Source: Pogostemon cablin
Lineage: Eukaryota > Streptophyta > Magnoliopsida > Lamiales > Lamiaceae
Assembly (NCBI GenBank): GCA_023678885.1
Contig: CM043005.1
Location: 3,338,314-3,402,313, forward strand
Length of the DNA: 64,000 bases
Reading direction: 5' to 3'
Numbering within the stretch: the stretch's first letter is position 1; each line of letters opens with the position of its first letter. The notes below the pieces were generated by a model. It saw nothing but the letters and a program-made list of their open reading frames with translations, did not search any database and had not been told where the DNA came from. Shown one piece after another: positions 1-12,335 of this stretch. A program made the position numbers and the translations under genes.

Positions 1-2091
1 AAGCTTTATAAAGTAAAATATTAAGAATGTGATCCAACAAGTTAAAAAAGATCCATGCCATGGAATAGTAATTGTGAGACGATCCCACCAAAATCTTTAT
101 TTTTATGTATAGGTACACTTGCGTGAGACCGTTTCACAGTAACTCAATTTTTTTAAATTAATCTATTTAATTAAAGATGTTATTAGTTTTATTCATAATA
201 TTGTCACTGTTAATTTATACTATAAATTTCTTACGATATAGAGCAGTATATTATTATTGTTTTCCATAAATTGAGTATCACATTTCATTAAGTTATTATC
301 TCTTCTTACATTTCTATTAAATGACCAAGTCTTGCGTGAAAACTTCTCACGATAATATAATGACTAAACAGAATATTTCAAAAGTTTGTTCGTAGCAACC
401 AAATTTATTATAAAGAGTAACTCAATTAATAAAAAAAGAGTAATATTAAAGTTGATGACCAAACGGAACAATATATAGTTCATCTTGAAAATAAAAATAT
501 ATAAAATCCACCTCTTTGAAATTAAAATAAATAAATAAATGACATGATGAGAATTAAAAAATAATAAAAAATGATATATTATTTGATGTAAGGAGGAGAC
601 TATTAAATAATAGATCGATCTGTTTTACAAATAGTCTTACAAAAGAATACCCCTTTTATGTAAAAATAAATTTCAATCAATTATAATAAATTATACTATA
701 ATATTTTGTATAATTAAAAAATAATAATATTTAAAATAATTAATTATATAAATTTTAAATTTTGAAATAATAAAATAATTCCCAAAAACTTATTATAAAA
801 TATTATATAATTTTCTATTGTAACATATTTATGAAAAGTTTCTAGAAAACTTATTTCAAGAAAATTTGAGATTTTTTAGTACATTTCTCCACTAATATAT
901 CTTTTGTTCTAAATCATTATCAATTTATTTCAAACTTTAAGATCATATATATCCGATGTATAATCTCTATTTTCTAAAATATTTTCATGTTTTTCAAATT
1001 GTTTATATATTTAGTTGTGTTGCAAATCTTTCTCATCATATTTATTTTCATTCTCAATCACACTAGCAAATTTTTATTTATGATTCAATTATTCTTACTC
1101 ATTTCATATGCTTTATGTTCATTTAATACTTTTGGATTATTCATCCTAATTCAAAATTTTAATTTTATAAACACATTCAATTAACAAGTATTAAAATATT
1201 TATAAATTTATCAAGAGCACCAATTTTATAATTAATTTATTTTTCAATTCAATTTTTTAAATTTATTCATCTTTTTCCTATACATATTCTTTTCGTCCAA
1301 ACTATGAACACATTTAATTAACAAAATCAATAAAGAAAAAACAATAAAAAAAAATTTGTGGGATGTAAAGTATTATAAAACTTAATAAAAAAATAATCAA
1401 CAAAGAAATCATAAGTTTAATAAAAAAATTCAGTAAAGGAAATTTTTAAGATACCATAAAAATTTAACAAAAAAGAATGTAAAAATCAGAATGAAAAGCT
1501 CAGAGACATACAATTATCATAAGTTTAATAAAGAAATAATTATGAATAAAGGATTAAAAAAACTGAATATTTTTTTAAATTTAAGAATTAAGAAAAATTG
1601 AGATTCCTACTATTACAATGGCGTGTAACAAATTTTTTTAATAAATTTTCTTTTATTTATTCATCTCCTTACCACACATATTTTTTTCATCCAAACTAAT
1701 TTTTTTAATTAATTTTCTTTTATTTATTCATCTTCTCCCTGCTCATATTCTTTTCATCCAAACTATAAACACATTCAATTAACAAAATCAATAAAGAAAA
1801 CACAGTAAAAAAATTATGAGATGAACAAGTATTAAAAAATTTAATAAAGAAATAATTAAGAAAGAAAGAAAAGTATAATAAAGGAAATTTATAAGACGCC
1901 GTGAAAATTTTAATAAAAAAGAATAAACAATTAAAATTAAGAAACTAAGTACGAGACTCTAACTATTACAAATTTATTAAAGAAAAAATTATGAAAAAAA
2001 AAGATAAAAAATAGTCTAAATTTAATTTTTTAAAAAATTTAAGAATTAAAAAAATGTGAGATTTCATTACAACATATATGGCTCCTAATAT
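1..2091. other. AT-rich intergenic region, no gene seen
   Basis: Very AT-rich sequence without a recognisable coding region. The only open frames are short, low-complexity and Phe/Leu/Ile-rich. Inverted TGAGAC-type motifs occur near 74-89 and 121-138 and recur later in the window. A degenerate repeat (separate entry) fills part of the right half. Confidence 0.7.
1250..1965. repeat. degenerate direct duplication
   Basis: Two diverged copies of a roughly 220-300 bp AT-rich unit lie at about 1255-1500 and 1730-1965. Each runs from TATTCATC through TTCATCCAAACTAT, CACATT(C/T)AATTAACAAAATCAATAAAG and on to AAGGAAATTT. A third partial start is visible near 1655-1700. The copies differ by many substitutions and indels, so the duplication is old. 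No coding content. Confidence 0.5.
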
Positions 2092-2151
2092 TTGGTAACT
2101 TTGGCGCGTATTCTTATCTACCATGGTCAGCCTAATTGGTAACTTTGGCGC
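2092..2151 (+). promoter_or_regulatory. paired E2F-like motifs in a 16-bp direct repeat
   Basis: The 16-mer TTGGTAACTTTGGCGC occurs exactly at 2092-2107 and again at 2136-2151. Each copy ends in TTTGGCGC, which fits the E2F consensus TTTSSCGC known from plant cell-cycle promoters. The pair stands in a locally GC-richer island about 350 bp upstream of the Ulp1-like pseudogene. Function is inference; the repeat itself is certain. Confidence 0.35.
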
Positions 2152-2484
2152 CTGCCACCGCGTTATACTTCCCACTCTCTTGTTAACTGACATGTAATCT
2201 AACCGCTATCACTAATACTTCAATCTTACTTTGCCACAACCGGTCTCAATTTATTCAGTCCTCCTGGCAAAATACGTCTTTTTCAATTTATTCAAATATT
2301 CAATTCTCCTGTAAGATTCGTTCAACAAAAAAGGTAAAATTTCACGACTCAACTATGCAAGATGACTATGTATTATATTTCTGCTTAATATATGTAAGAT
2401 GACTATGTATTATATTTCTGATTAATATATATTTGTGTATTTTACATAAATCTACTTAAAACCCAGATTCTAATTTATTAACGC

Positions 2485-4562
2485 TTGACTAGTCTTGTTT
2501 GGTCTGAAAAAATTATTTACTGTCATCCTTGTTTTTATGATGAAGGTTCAACTAATATGAAATCTTTATTGGAAAAAGTTGTACACAGCTTGAAGTGTAA
2601 TATGGATGAGATGATAAGATTGAGGGAATCCCAGTACTCTTTACGTTTAGTTATTGAGAAGATTTGTCAAAAATGTGAAGAAACTGGAAATCCTAAATAT
2701 TTAAGAGATTACATGAAGTCTGATTTTAGAGAGGATATTAAAAGGCCAACAAGTGATTACACTGACGTATATAGAAAATCACAAAAAAAAGACAATAAAG
2801 ATTAATAATACAATTGAAGTTGTGGACTTATGTGGTGATGATGAAAACATTCAAATTGCGGAGACAAAGAAAAACAAAAAAGAGGTATTTTCACATTTGA
2901 ATTCAAAGTTTAAGTATATATTTGTTTCTTTTTTAAAAAAAATATCAATTATTGAATCGTTGCATTTACAACGATCATACAGACACAAGAAAATTCTCCC
3001 GTAAGCGAAGATGTTATCTACCACGAAAAAAACGATGATGCTAAAAGGTTGAAATTATGGAGAAAATGTGCGCTATTGGGATACCCTTTTGTTGAAGCTG
3101 GCAAAGTAAGACTTGAGAGAATTGTGAAGCTCATAATGTTTGCAATACATGAATTCTTGTCTGGTTTGTTAGTCTTAAATAAACAGTAATATTTGTGATT
3201 AATATGAATTACATTGAATTTTTTTTTTATTATTTTATATTATTTAAATTATGCTTTTTTGGTAGAGAAACGTTATGTTCGACACACAAAATGCATTTGA
3301 CCAGATATGAACTAAGGACGTTGTTACCTCGTAAATGGTTATATTATGGGGTAAGTGGGTTTAACTTCTCAATATTTTCAAGTAACTTTTCATTCTTTTA
3401 AGGTGCTATATAATCACATAATTTTTTTATAAAGTGATAGACATGGCGTCACATTTATTGAATTATGATCAAGGAAAGAACCATTCATATGGAAAGATAT
3501 GATTTTTTCCTGTGGTCACAGTGGTAATTCTCATAATACTTTGTATATAAACATATACTGTGTCCCTAATTTAATAATATGATCTTTCTAAATAGGAAAG
3601 ATACATGCAAGAAAAGGATGAATTCATTTTATTTTTTAGAATGATGAAAATTAAAGACATGGTTACGTGTACGGTTGATATATGTGATTTCGTAAGTATT
3701 TCTCTATAATTATTTTATTTTTTTGTTACAATTCTTAACATTTATTAGCAACGTAATTTGATTTTTAATATTCTATTATATTAAACTTGCAGATATACAT
3801 TCCATTATATACATCTACTAGAAGCTACTTTAAATTACTCATTATGGGCACGCTTATGAATACAGTAGAGTTGATGGATTCAAATAAGCATGCTATTATA
3901 CTTGATGAGATGATGATGAACTCCATCAAAGTTACAGTAAGACTCTAGATTTTATAAATATGACATTAAGTATATGTTGAATTTATGTGATCAATTTTTT
4001 TTTTATAGCTGAACGGATTGAGTACAATTTATGTTCGTGAACTAACAAAAGTTAGTCGTGAACTATTTACATCTTACAAGATTGAAAATGAGATTACTGG
4101 AGCTAAGCAACACAATTCACGAGTATATTTAGTTATTTTAAAAAAAAACTATTAAATAAAGAGCTTTTTTTATGTATTGATGTATTATTATGCTAATTAA
4201 TCGCATACATTAAATTCATTTGGGATAAATATATAGCTTTTTTTATAGCTTTTTTTCCCTATGTAGATATGATTGCGGCGTTTATGTAATTCAAAACATG
4301 AGATTGGCCAAAAAAGTTTTTAAGCCATCGAAAGATCATTTTGTCATAATAGATGGAGATGTCGAGGTGATTCATATTCTTAATTATTCTAAATTTATTC
4401 AGTTAGAAAGAGAGTAATGTATAAGTTGTATTTTTTTATTTTTTTATTTTTTTAGAAATGGAGTCAACAATTACGATTGAAGCTGCTGATATGGATGCTA
4501 AAGCATGATAGCAACAAAAAAATGCCAAAGTTCATGCATATGGCAAACAAACAAGTGGTTTG
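2485..4562 (+). pseudogene. Ulp1-like (C48) SUMO-protease pseudogene
   Basis: Exon-like blocks in the plus direction resemble the Ulp1/SENP cysteine protease domain that releases or processes SUMO. An N-terminal block (2485-2802) reads LRLVIEKICQKC. A block at about 3262-3350 ends RYELRTLLPRKWLYYG, the usual start of the domain. Near 3790-3940 there is IYIPLYTS...LLIMGT...VELMDS, and near 4267-4360 there is YDCGVYVIQNMRLAK. The Asp of MDS and the Cys of DCG correspond to two members of the His-Asp-Cys triad. The His-Trp pair expected after IPLYTS reads Tyr-Phe, so the catalytic His is missing. Stops and frame changes separate the blocks; some gaps look like AT-rich introns. Ulp1-like genes are known cargo of plant MULE transposons, so capture is possible. 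I saw no terminal inverted repeats. Confidence 0.6.
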
Positions 4563-4979
4563 ATGACTCAAAAGATGAATGATTATTTCATCTCTTAAAA
4601 AATATCTAAGTTAATTTTTTTTAAGTATGTTTAATATTAGTCATAATATTATAGTTGGATTATTTGAAACATCCTTTTGATGAACGAGTTTTGTAATATA
4701 AATTATTGGCTTATTAGATGAAAAAAAAAGAAAGAAGACAAATAACCTACTTTTATGTTAATAAGTTAGCAATTATAACTAAGCATTAGTTAAATAGTTC
4801 TTGTCACGCACTTTCTCTCTCGTTCTATTCTCTTTATATATTCTTTCTACACATGCATATATAAAAGAAATTAATTCATAAAAAATTATAGAATGAGAGA
4901 GAGCAAAATTACTTGAAAAATGAATGAGAGAGTTTACCAATAAAAGACGACAACCGCTAATGGAGCAACGCGCTGATCG
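4563..4979. other. intergenic spacer
   Basis: AT-rich spacer with no coding signal. A weak GAGAGAG-rich stretch lies near 4890-4940. Confidence 0.5.
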
Positions 4980-6510
4980 GCGTAAAATTCACCTAAAATT
5001 TTGGACTTAATTGCATGAATTTAATTGGATTTATTTGGCTTTAATTCAATAATTAAGCATGATTTTAATAAAAATTCTATTTATTGCTTAATTAGTTTGA
5101 GAAAGGTATTTTTATTTATTTTTGTAGAAAAATGGTGATTTTGAGACAAAAATGGATACTACAAGTAAAGAGGAAGATGTGGGAGAAAACGGAGCTCGAT
5201 TTGGAGTTGAAACGAGCAAGAACAGGCCAAAGAAAAATTTGCTATAAATCTCATTTTTGGTCCCATGAGCTAAATTATCCCACATTGATTACTTACCACA
5301 AATTCCTCTCACTCTACAACTACATGAACCCACTTGTTCCACATTGGAAACTCACTCAAATTTCTCTCACCCTTACTACTATAAATACCCTCTTCCATGA
5401 AAGCCACCATGAAATAATTCTCCATCAATTAAATTCCATTAAATTGAATCATTAGATTCAAATAGAGCTTTCTAAAGATCTCCATAGTTGAGATCCCTCC
5501 CCCTTTCGGGGTGAGAGATCCGTCCATAGTTTAAATATTTTCTAAATTAGGATTTTTATTATTTTCCAAGAAGGTGTGGACACCAAGGAAAAGATGATCC
5601 TCATGGATGTAAAACTTCATTAGATGAAATCTAATCCTACTTATTATCTTAATTTGCTTTGGTGGGTGATTGATGCATGATTATATTTCTTAATTGAATT
5701 TTCGACTATGATTAGATTTTGTTTATAGAATATGTGTGCATGCTTTAATTTGGGATTAATGCCTTTGATATTAGTGTATAGTGATTAGGCTGTGTATTAT
5801 GTATCAACATGTCTTGTTGTTGCTTTCACCTTAGTTGCTTTACATGATTATCATATGTAAATTTTTTTCATTTATTGCATGAGGATTAATATGGGGGGAG
5901 TTTGGTCAAAACATTCCTATATTTAGAACTACATAAACGAACACTAGCGAGATTACTTGTGATTGAGTTAGTGAAGGGGACCAAGCCAATGTGAGCATAG
6001 TACCTAGAAAGGGAACACTAGGAAAACGTCCCTGCATACTAGAGAAAATTCTTCGTGATAATATCTCTATATTGATATATTAATATCTGTAAGTACCTGT
6101 GGGAATTGTGAGCATTGGAGACGATCTAATGAACCATTTTTACTTACATCCTATTCATCTTGGTCAAGAGCTTAGGTGTATGTATGATTTAGTGATCGCC
6201 CTTACCATGATTAGTTTAAAAATAAAATCAATTAATGATTGTTTGAGTGTATCGAGAAACTACCATTGCATACAAAAATATTGTAATTAGATTTATTCCT
6301 TTGCATTTTATTTTCTTTTATTTTTCTTATCCCTTCTTTTCAATCGTCTCTAACTAATCACGATATTATACCTAAAGGCCATGAATCCTAAATTCTCCCG
6401 GTTTGATAATTCAACTTGGTTGCCCGTGCCTACACGACAAGAGTACGCTTGCTCTTTTACATTGAAAATTGCGATCAAGTTCACTCGCCTCCAGCAGCAA
6501 ACAGTGGTGC
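4980..6510 (+). mobile_element. probable LTR remnant of a Ty3/gypsy element
   Basis: This stretch has the texture of a long plant gypsy LTR rather than of a gene: a TATA-like ACTATAAATACCCTC near 5376-5390, a hairpin-like CCCCCTTTCGGGGTGAGAG near 5497-5515, and a T-rich leader ending in GCATTTTATTTTC near 6300. It lies between the Ulp1-like and SUMO pseudogenes. I found no second copy in the window, no clear primer-binding site and no target-site duplication, so the boundaries are approximate and the class is an inference. The open frames at 5132-5455 and 6381-6647 have no recognisable domain and are not called as genes. Confidence 0.3.
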
Positions 6511-6868
6511 TAATCAGGTGTTTCCCGCGAATAAACACAACTTTATACCACCACGCATCGAGCCTGCCGCTCACAGCCTCCTACATGGCGAGTCCGTATA
6601 GCACCAATTGTTTGTGCTGCCAAAGAGATACAGAAGAAAGGATTTGAGGCATAATCTAGATACAAAATCTTGTTGGACTAAAGATAATAATTGGCGGATA
6701 TATAAACTAATAGTTGCATATTAAAACTGAAACAACAACTCAAAAGACAACGGATGCACTGCAAACACAAACTCATGAAAGGTTTGTAATTCGATGGAAC
6801 TTCAACTTTCGAGCATAATAACTAGAAAATTAAAACTAGTGCAAAATACATATAGAAGTCATGATAAA
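6511..6868 (-). other. region downstream of the SUMO fragment (possible 3' UTR)
   Basis: No coding signal. A segment near 6770-6812 (AAACTCATGAAAGGTTTGTA and following bases) recurs at about 32463-32505. This suggests that the two places share ancestry or that the sequence is a low-copy repeat. Confidence 0.4.
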
Positions 6869-7209
6869 CTAAGTTTCAAAGCTTTTCCTAAAATACCATG
6901 AAGCAGTAGAGCCTCCAGTATGATGTAGCATCGCATTGATCTCATCACCATCCTCCATTTCCAGCTGAAAACAAAAGTAAACAATAGAGAAATTGAGTAA
7001 GTGAGTGAGATAATTGTGGTTTAAGTTGCACGTGTGAGATGGAATAAGAGAAGGGTTACATCTCATCTGGAGTTTGCTCCCCCGCAGACGACGTCCATCA
7101 AATAGAAATACAATAGAGTTGAAATCCTTTGACTATCGTCGCAATATGCATTAATTATCTTCTTCAGCGGTGTTATTCTCTTAATCTTGAAGAACACTTC
7201 ATTCGCATC
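6869..7209 (-). pseudogene. SUMO: SUMO (small ubiquitin-like modifier) gene fragment
   Basis: The minus strand carries the last two exons of a plant SUMO gene. The upstream exon (7209 down to 7062) reads DANEVFFKIKRITPLKKIIN, then AYCDDSQ, and after a +1 shift NSIVFLFDGRRLRG. The final exon (6964 down to 6869) reads LEMEDGDEINAMLHHTGG, ending at the di-Gly that would be exposed for conjugation, followed by a 13-residue tail and a stop. A 97-bp intron with a good TTTTCAG acceptor is retained, so this is a genomic copy and not a retrocopy. Damage: a frameshift after CDDSQ, a lost G in the run before the EQTPDE segment, and ATGTAA instead of GTAA at the donor. The 5' half of the gene is absent; an Athila element begins 97 bp further along. 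Not functional. Confidence 0.85.
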
Positions 7210-7305
7210 TTACATGTAATCTCAGTATAGTTAATAAATAAACTTATATTGCTTTTAATTCAGGACTCACTTAAGTCATGTAACTAAAACTGCACATCAA
7301 ATATT

Positions 7306-9049
7306 TGATCATTGTCATTTTCATCTAGGTTTTAGTGTCTTTGTTCGTGATTTTTGGATGTTTTTATCTGTATTTGTGTGACTTTTGGTGGAGTTATTGT
7401 AATTATGAGAAATATGGTTTGGATTGATAGAATTGTGTAAATGAGCTTAAATATGTGTAAAACAGATCAAGAAATGGAGAAAAACGAAGTCGGGAGCAAA
7501 ACGAAGATGGAAGAACAAGGCACACCCGGACACGGGTCGTGTGCAGAATACGGCCCTGTCCGAGGTGGCCGTGTATTGTCATCAGAACGATGAGCTCACC
7601 CAGGAGGATGGCCGTGTTCTAGCACACGAGCCGTGCAGCAGTGAACACCCCGTGTAAAGAACACGGGCCTGTAAGAGAAAGCCGTGCAATGTCATCAGAA
7701 AACGCTACACGCCCATGACCTAGGCCGTGTAGCATAGCTTGAGCCGTGTCCGGAAGCATGTATAACACGCCGAACTAGGTGTGCACTACACTAGCCGTGC
7801 GCTGCTACACGGCCCATATAGGTGCAAAAACCAGTACAGTTTTCAGAATGTTCCGGAAACTTCTAGAAGGTCCATAAGTGATATAAAAGGGTGACTTGTG
7901 CGAAATTTGAAGGAAGAGATCAAAATTAGAGCAGTTACACACACTCCACACCACATTTTCACACACTAGATCCATTTGATTCATCTCCATCCTTTAGATC
8001 CATCAATTTCACTTGATTTTCAACAATCCATCAATTACTCCATCCATCAATCCATCCATCCACCATTTGAGAAGAGGACAACATCAAGGATTGAAGAAGT
8101 TAGCATTTTGAAGAGAATGAAGGTTTCTCCATGAAAGGGAAGCCAATCTACTTTTCATTTGTTGATTTTCTTCTTATTTTGGCTCAAATGGAGCAAGCCT
8201 TTGATTGTATTGATACAAGCACAATGTGTAGTGGTTAGTCCTATAGTAGGGCTAATCATATGATTGGTTGAGAAGAATGCTAGATATGTAGGATTTGAGA
8301 TGTTGAATTGAGTTAATTTTAGACTTCCTTTTATGATTAATGAATCATGTTTCATTTCAATACTTGTGTGATTAAATTCTCTATTCATAGTGTTAGGATG
8401 GTCATTCCAATATTATGATTAGATGTTTAATTGAATCATATATTAAGGTGAGCATGCATGTTAGTGTGAGTGGAGGTAAGCCATACCCTTCTTATACTTA
8501 AAATACTCATAGAGGGACACTTAAGAAATTGAGTGAAAAGAACTAAACTTATGATCATAGTACTTTAAGGGAATTGAGATTAAGCACAATCTTAGGAGAT
8601 TTAGACTTGTAAAAGAGTCGAGAACCTAATTACCTTGGCCATAGGGATTAGGGGTAAAAACGTAATTGCTTTTAGTCCACAAATTAATGAAGTTCTCCAT
8701 CAAGAGTTATGCATATCTAGCTATATTATTAACCATGATTATGATTAGCCTTGCTCTCTTCTTAAGTGAATTCTATCTCCATCTCATTCATCTTTTGTTT
8801 GTTGTTTGATTCAATATGTAGTTAGTTAATATTCTTAGTTAATTGAGTAGAACAATAAGTAGTAGTTTAAATACCAAACAACAAATCTATCATTCTTACA
8901 AAGCATAAATCAATGAAAAATTCGAATATAACCATGAGTTTACTTTCCCTTGGGACGACATTATTATAAATTTTGTACTTGGTCACACGTGTACTCGATG
9001 ATAGAGTTTCTTACTCTTACACATTTTTCAAGAAATGCAACTAAGAACA
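7306..9049 (+). repeat. 5' LTR of the Athila-like element
   Basis: 1744 bp from TGATCATTGTC to AACTAAGAACA, paired with 18750-20490. A GC-rich block at about 7530-7815 is packed with short inverted motifs such as ACACGGGCC, GGCCGTGT and CACGAGCCGTG, in strong contrast to the AT-rich rest. TGATATAAAAGGGTG near 7878-7892 is a likely TATA box, about 60 bp after this block. Confidence 0.9.
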
Positions 9050-9067
9050 TGGCGCCGCTTATGGGAA
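9050..9067 (+). other. primer-binding site of the Athila-like element
   Basis: TGGCGCCGCTTATGGGAA follows directly on the 5' LTR. The first eight bases match the complement of the 3' end of plant tRNA-Asp, the usual Athila primer. The following bases have diverged. Confidence 0.7.
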
Positions 9068-9194
9068 AATGTTAAACTTTTGATTGTAACGAGTTTGAAG
9101 TTGATTAGTTTTGATAAGGATATTTCTTTTATTTGTTTACTTGTTTACTTGTCTTGGTTACTTGGAGAGCTAATTTGAAAATTCTTGTAGTTAC

Positions 9195-11142
9195 ATGCGA
9201 ACTCGTTCAAGGTCTCAATTTATTGAACCTTTGAACTTGGAATTGGAAGCTACCTTAAGAAGACAAAGAAGAGGAGTGTTAGAGCCGACGGAGGAAATTA
9301 TGGAAAACGTAAGGGATAATGCAAATATGGTTGATGAAGAAAGTAATATGAGGAATTTTCAACGAGGTGATAATGTTCGAGAAGGAAATATTGATCCGGA
9401 GTTTGTGCCACAAGCTTATGCACAACAAATGCACTTGCAAAATCAACAATTGCAAGCAATTATTCAAAACTTCATGGCGCAACAAGAAGCTAGAGATAAC
9501 CAACAAGCTCCTCCAGTGGTGCAAAATTAACCTCGGGGCCATGGTCATAATGGAGCGGGATGAACATCCGAGATCATTTCCAACCTCAGTTTGGGAATTA
9601 CGCCATGGGGCCGCTGCTTAATATTAATAATTTTGAGATCAAGACGGGATTGATCAATATGGTGCAAGCAAACCAATTTGGAGATGGAACGATAGAAGAT
9701 CCAAATGCTCACCTATCGCAGTTCATGGAGTTAACTAACACCATCAAGATTAACGGAGTGAGTGATGATATTGTCAAAATGAAGCTCTTTTCCTTTTCAT
9801 TAAGGGATAGAGCTAAGGTTTGGTTCCATACTATACCTCCGAGATCTTATAATACATGGAGAGAGTTGGCTCAAAGGTTCCTCAGCAAGTATTTTCCACC
9901 ATCAAAGATGTTGCATCTAAAAGGTCAAATATTGCAATTTAAGCAAATGCTTCTTGAAACTTTTAGTGAGGCTTGGGACCGGTTCAAAGAAGTGCTAAGA
10001 AAGTGTCCACAACATGGATTTCCCGAAGATCAACAAGTAGGATTTTTCTATGCCGGATTGAATGGTAGTGAACGAATGCTTGTTGATGCTTCATTGGGAG
10101 GTTCTATATTGGGACAAACTCCGGAGAGAGTAATTACTATATGTGAAGAGATTGCTTTGAATACGGGTCAATGGCCTATGGATCGAGTTGCGGGAATATA
10201 TGAAAGAGAGAGAATTGCTAAGATGGAAGAAGTGTGCTTGCAACAAGTGAAAAAGGTGGAGGTGCCTAAGAAAGATGTAACCGATAAGACAATCACGGAG
10301 ATATTTAGGAGAATAAATGCTAATTTGCAAGTGTCTCCGAATTCTTTGTCCAAACCTATGGTGAGTCAACAAGTGCTAGAAAATCCTCACCAAGGTATGT
10401 CATTGCCTTTGATGAGTCAACAAGTGTTTTCTAATCCCCAACAAGGCATGACTATGCCTAATATGGGTCAATATTCTCAAAGTTGTCAAATGCCGACATC
10501 TATGCCTCAACAAGGTATGTCCTCTAATTTTTGAATTCAAGATACATGGTGTCCACCGGAGATGTCACTTGAGGAAGTTGCCTTCATGCAAGGAAATTAT
10601 GGTGGTAAGGGGGATATCCACAAAGGCAAGGAGGATGGGGGCAAGGTAACTTTCAAGAAAATTTCAATCAACCTCATAGGTATGAAAATTTGTCATATGG
10701 AAATCAAGGGAACGCCCTCACTCTTCCACCGGGCATCAATCCAGTGGAGAAATCTCAAAATGGTGAAGGAAATCCTACCATGGAATATCAAATGGCTAAA
10801 GTGTTGGAATTTATGAAAGAACTTAAAGAGGAAAGTAGACAAAAAGATGATGTAAATGAGAGGAGATTTAAAGCAATTGAGACTCACATTAGTCAAATGG
10901 CAAGTGAAAAGGGGGATGTTCATCGTCTAGAGAAGTTTCCATCTATGATCATTACAAATCTTAAGGAGCAATGTAAGGCGATTGAGCTTTGTAGTGGAAC
11001 AAAATATGAAGGGCCTTCTATGCCAACGGAAGTAGAGGAAGTAGAGTGCGAACTTGAGCCTATGGAAAGATTGGATGAAGAAGGGAAAGAGGAAGAAGTT
11101 GAGATTGTTGAAAAATATGAAAATACCCCTATACTTGAATAA
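9195..11142 (+). pseudogene. gag of the Athila-like element
   Basis: The structural (capsid) region is spread over three frames. It starts with MRTRSRSQFIEPLNLE at 9195, shifts frame near 9530-9560, continues 9560-10531 and resumes at 10690-11142. The central part carries the retrotransposon gag domain: HLSQFMELTNTIKINGVSDD, LFSFSLRDRAKVWF, WRELAQRFLSKYFPP and EAWDRFKEVLRKCP. A Gln/Met/Pro-rich stretch near 10360-10530 contains short repeats of the type SQQVxxNPxQGM. The last part is strongly acidic. The frame breaks make it non-functional as it stands. The product would normally form virus-like particles in the cytoplasm. Confidence 0.8.
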
Positions 11143-11148
11143 GAAAAT

Positions 11149-12153
11149 GTGAAGTCTCCAAAGAAATGGGAAAGATGTAGAGAAGCAAAAAGAAAAGAGA
11201 GAGAAGAGAAGTTTGAAAGGGATGAATGGGGAATTCCTAAGTTGCCCGTTGCAATTCTATTTCCACAAAGATGCTTGAAAAAGGATTTAGAAGAGAAATT
11301 TGCCAAGTTTGTTGAGATGTTGAAAAAGATACATGTGAATATTCCTTTTGCGGATGCTTTGCTTCAAATGTCCAACTACTCCAAGTTTTTGAAGAATATT
11401 TTATCAAAGAAAAGAAGCTTGGGGGAGTTTGAAACGATGAATTTAACGGAGGAGTGTAGTACGATCTTGCAAAAGAAACTTCCCCCTAAATTGAAAGATC
11501 CAGGGAGTTTTACTATTCCATGTGAGATGGGAGATCATGAAAACTACAAAGCTTTATGTTATTTAGGGGCTAACATTAACTTGATGCCCTTGTCAATCTT
11601 TAATAAGTTGGGTATTGGTGAGGTCAAACCGGCGTCGGTCACACTTCAATTAGTCGACCGGTCATTGACACATCCAAAGGGAATTGTGGAACATATTTTG
11701 ATCAAAGTTGACAAGTTTGTGTTTTCCGTTGATTTTGTGGTACTTGATATGGATGAAGATGCTAAAGTCCTATTGATACTTGGGCGTCCGTTTCTTGCCA
11801 CGGGAAAAGCATTGATAGATGTGGAGAAAGGAGAGCTAACCTTGAGGGTGAATGAGGAAGAAGTGATATTTTCATTAAGAGAGGCTATGAGGTATCCGAG
11901 AAATAAGGAGGAATGTAGAAGAGTAGAGGTAGTGCACAACATTGTTGAAGAACATATGTATCACCTTCACTCCAAGGATCCATTGGAGATTATCATAAGC
12001 CATTCTTACTCTATTGAATCTATAAAATCTAAATCTTCTTTTTGTTTAGAGAATGAGGAAATGATTGATGAATTGCATGGTTTAAATACTTGTAGGAAAC
12101 TCACAAGTGAGGAAGCAAAGGTGGAGAGACTTTATGAAGAACCAAAAGAATGA
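11149..12153 (+). pseudogene. aspartic protease region of the Athila-like pol
   Basis: A 334-codon open stretch that includes the retropepsin-like domain. The family's catalytic motif is DLGA-type; here the sequence reads ALCYLGANINLMP (about 11551-11589), so the active-site Asp is replaced by Tyr. The downstream flap and partner region VLLILGRPFLATGKALID is intact. The frame is otherwise open, but the enzyme would be inactive. It is separated from RT by a frame change and stops between 12153 and 12336. Confidence 0.75.
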
Positions 12154-12335
12154 GTGCAAGAGAAGAAGAAGGTGGAGTTGAAACCATTACCGGAGCATTT
12201 GAAGTATGCTTACTTGGAAGAGAATGAAACATATGCGGTAATTGTATCTTCTTCCCTTAATGATTTAGAAAATTGGAAAAGTTGTTAAGAATGTTAAGGG
12301 AGCATAAATCTTCTATTGGTTAGAGTATCAAAGAC

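Noticed and set aside
987..1184. 65-codon frame as a small membrane protein
   Set aside because: Phe/Ile/Leu-rich translation of AT-rich intergenic DNA; no supporting signal.
5132..5455. 107-codon frame as a gene
   Set aside because: No recognisable domain, composition unlike the true genes here, and it lies in what looks like an LTR remnant with a TATA-like box inside it.
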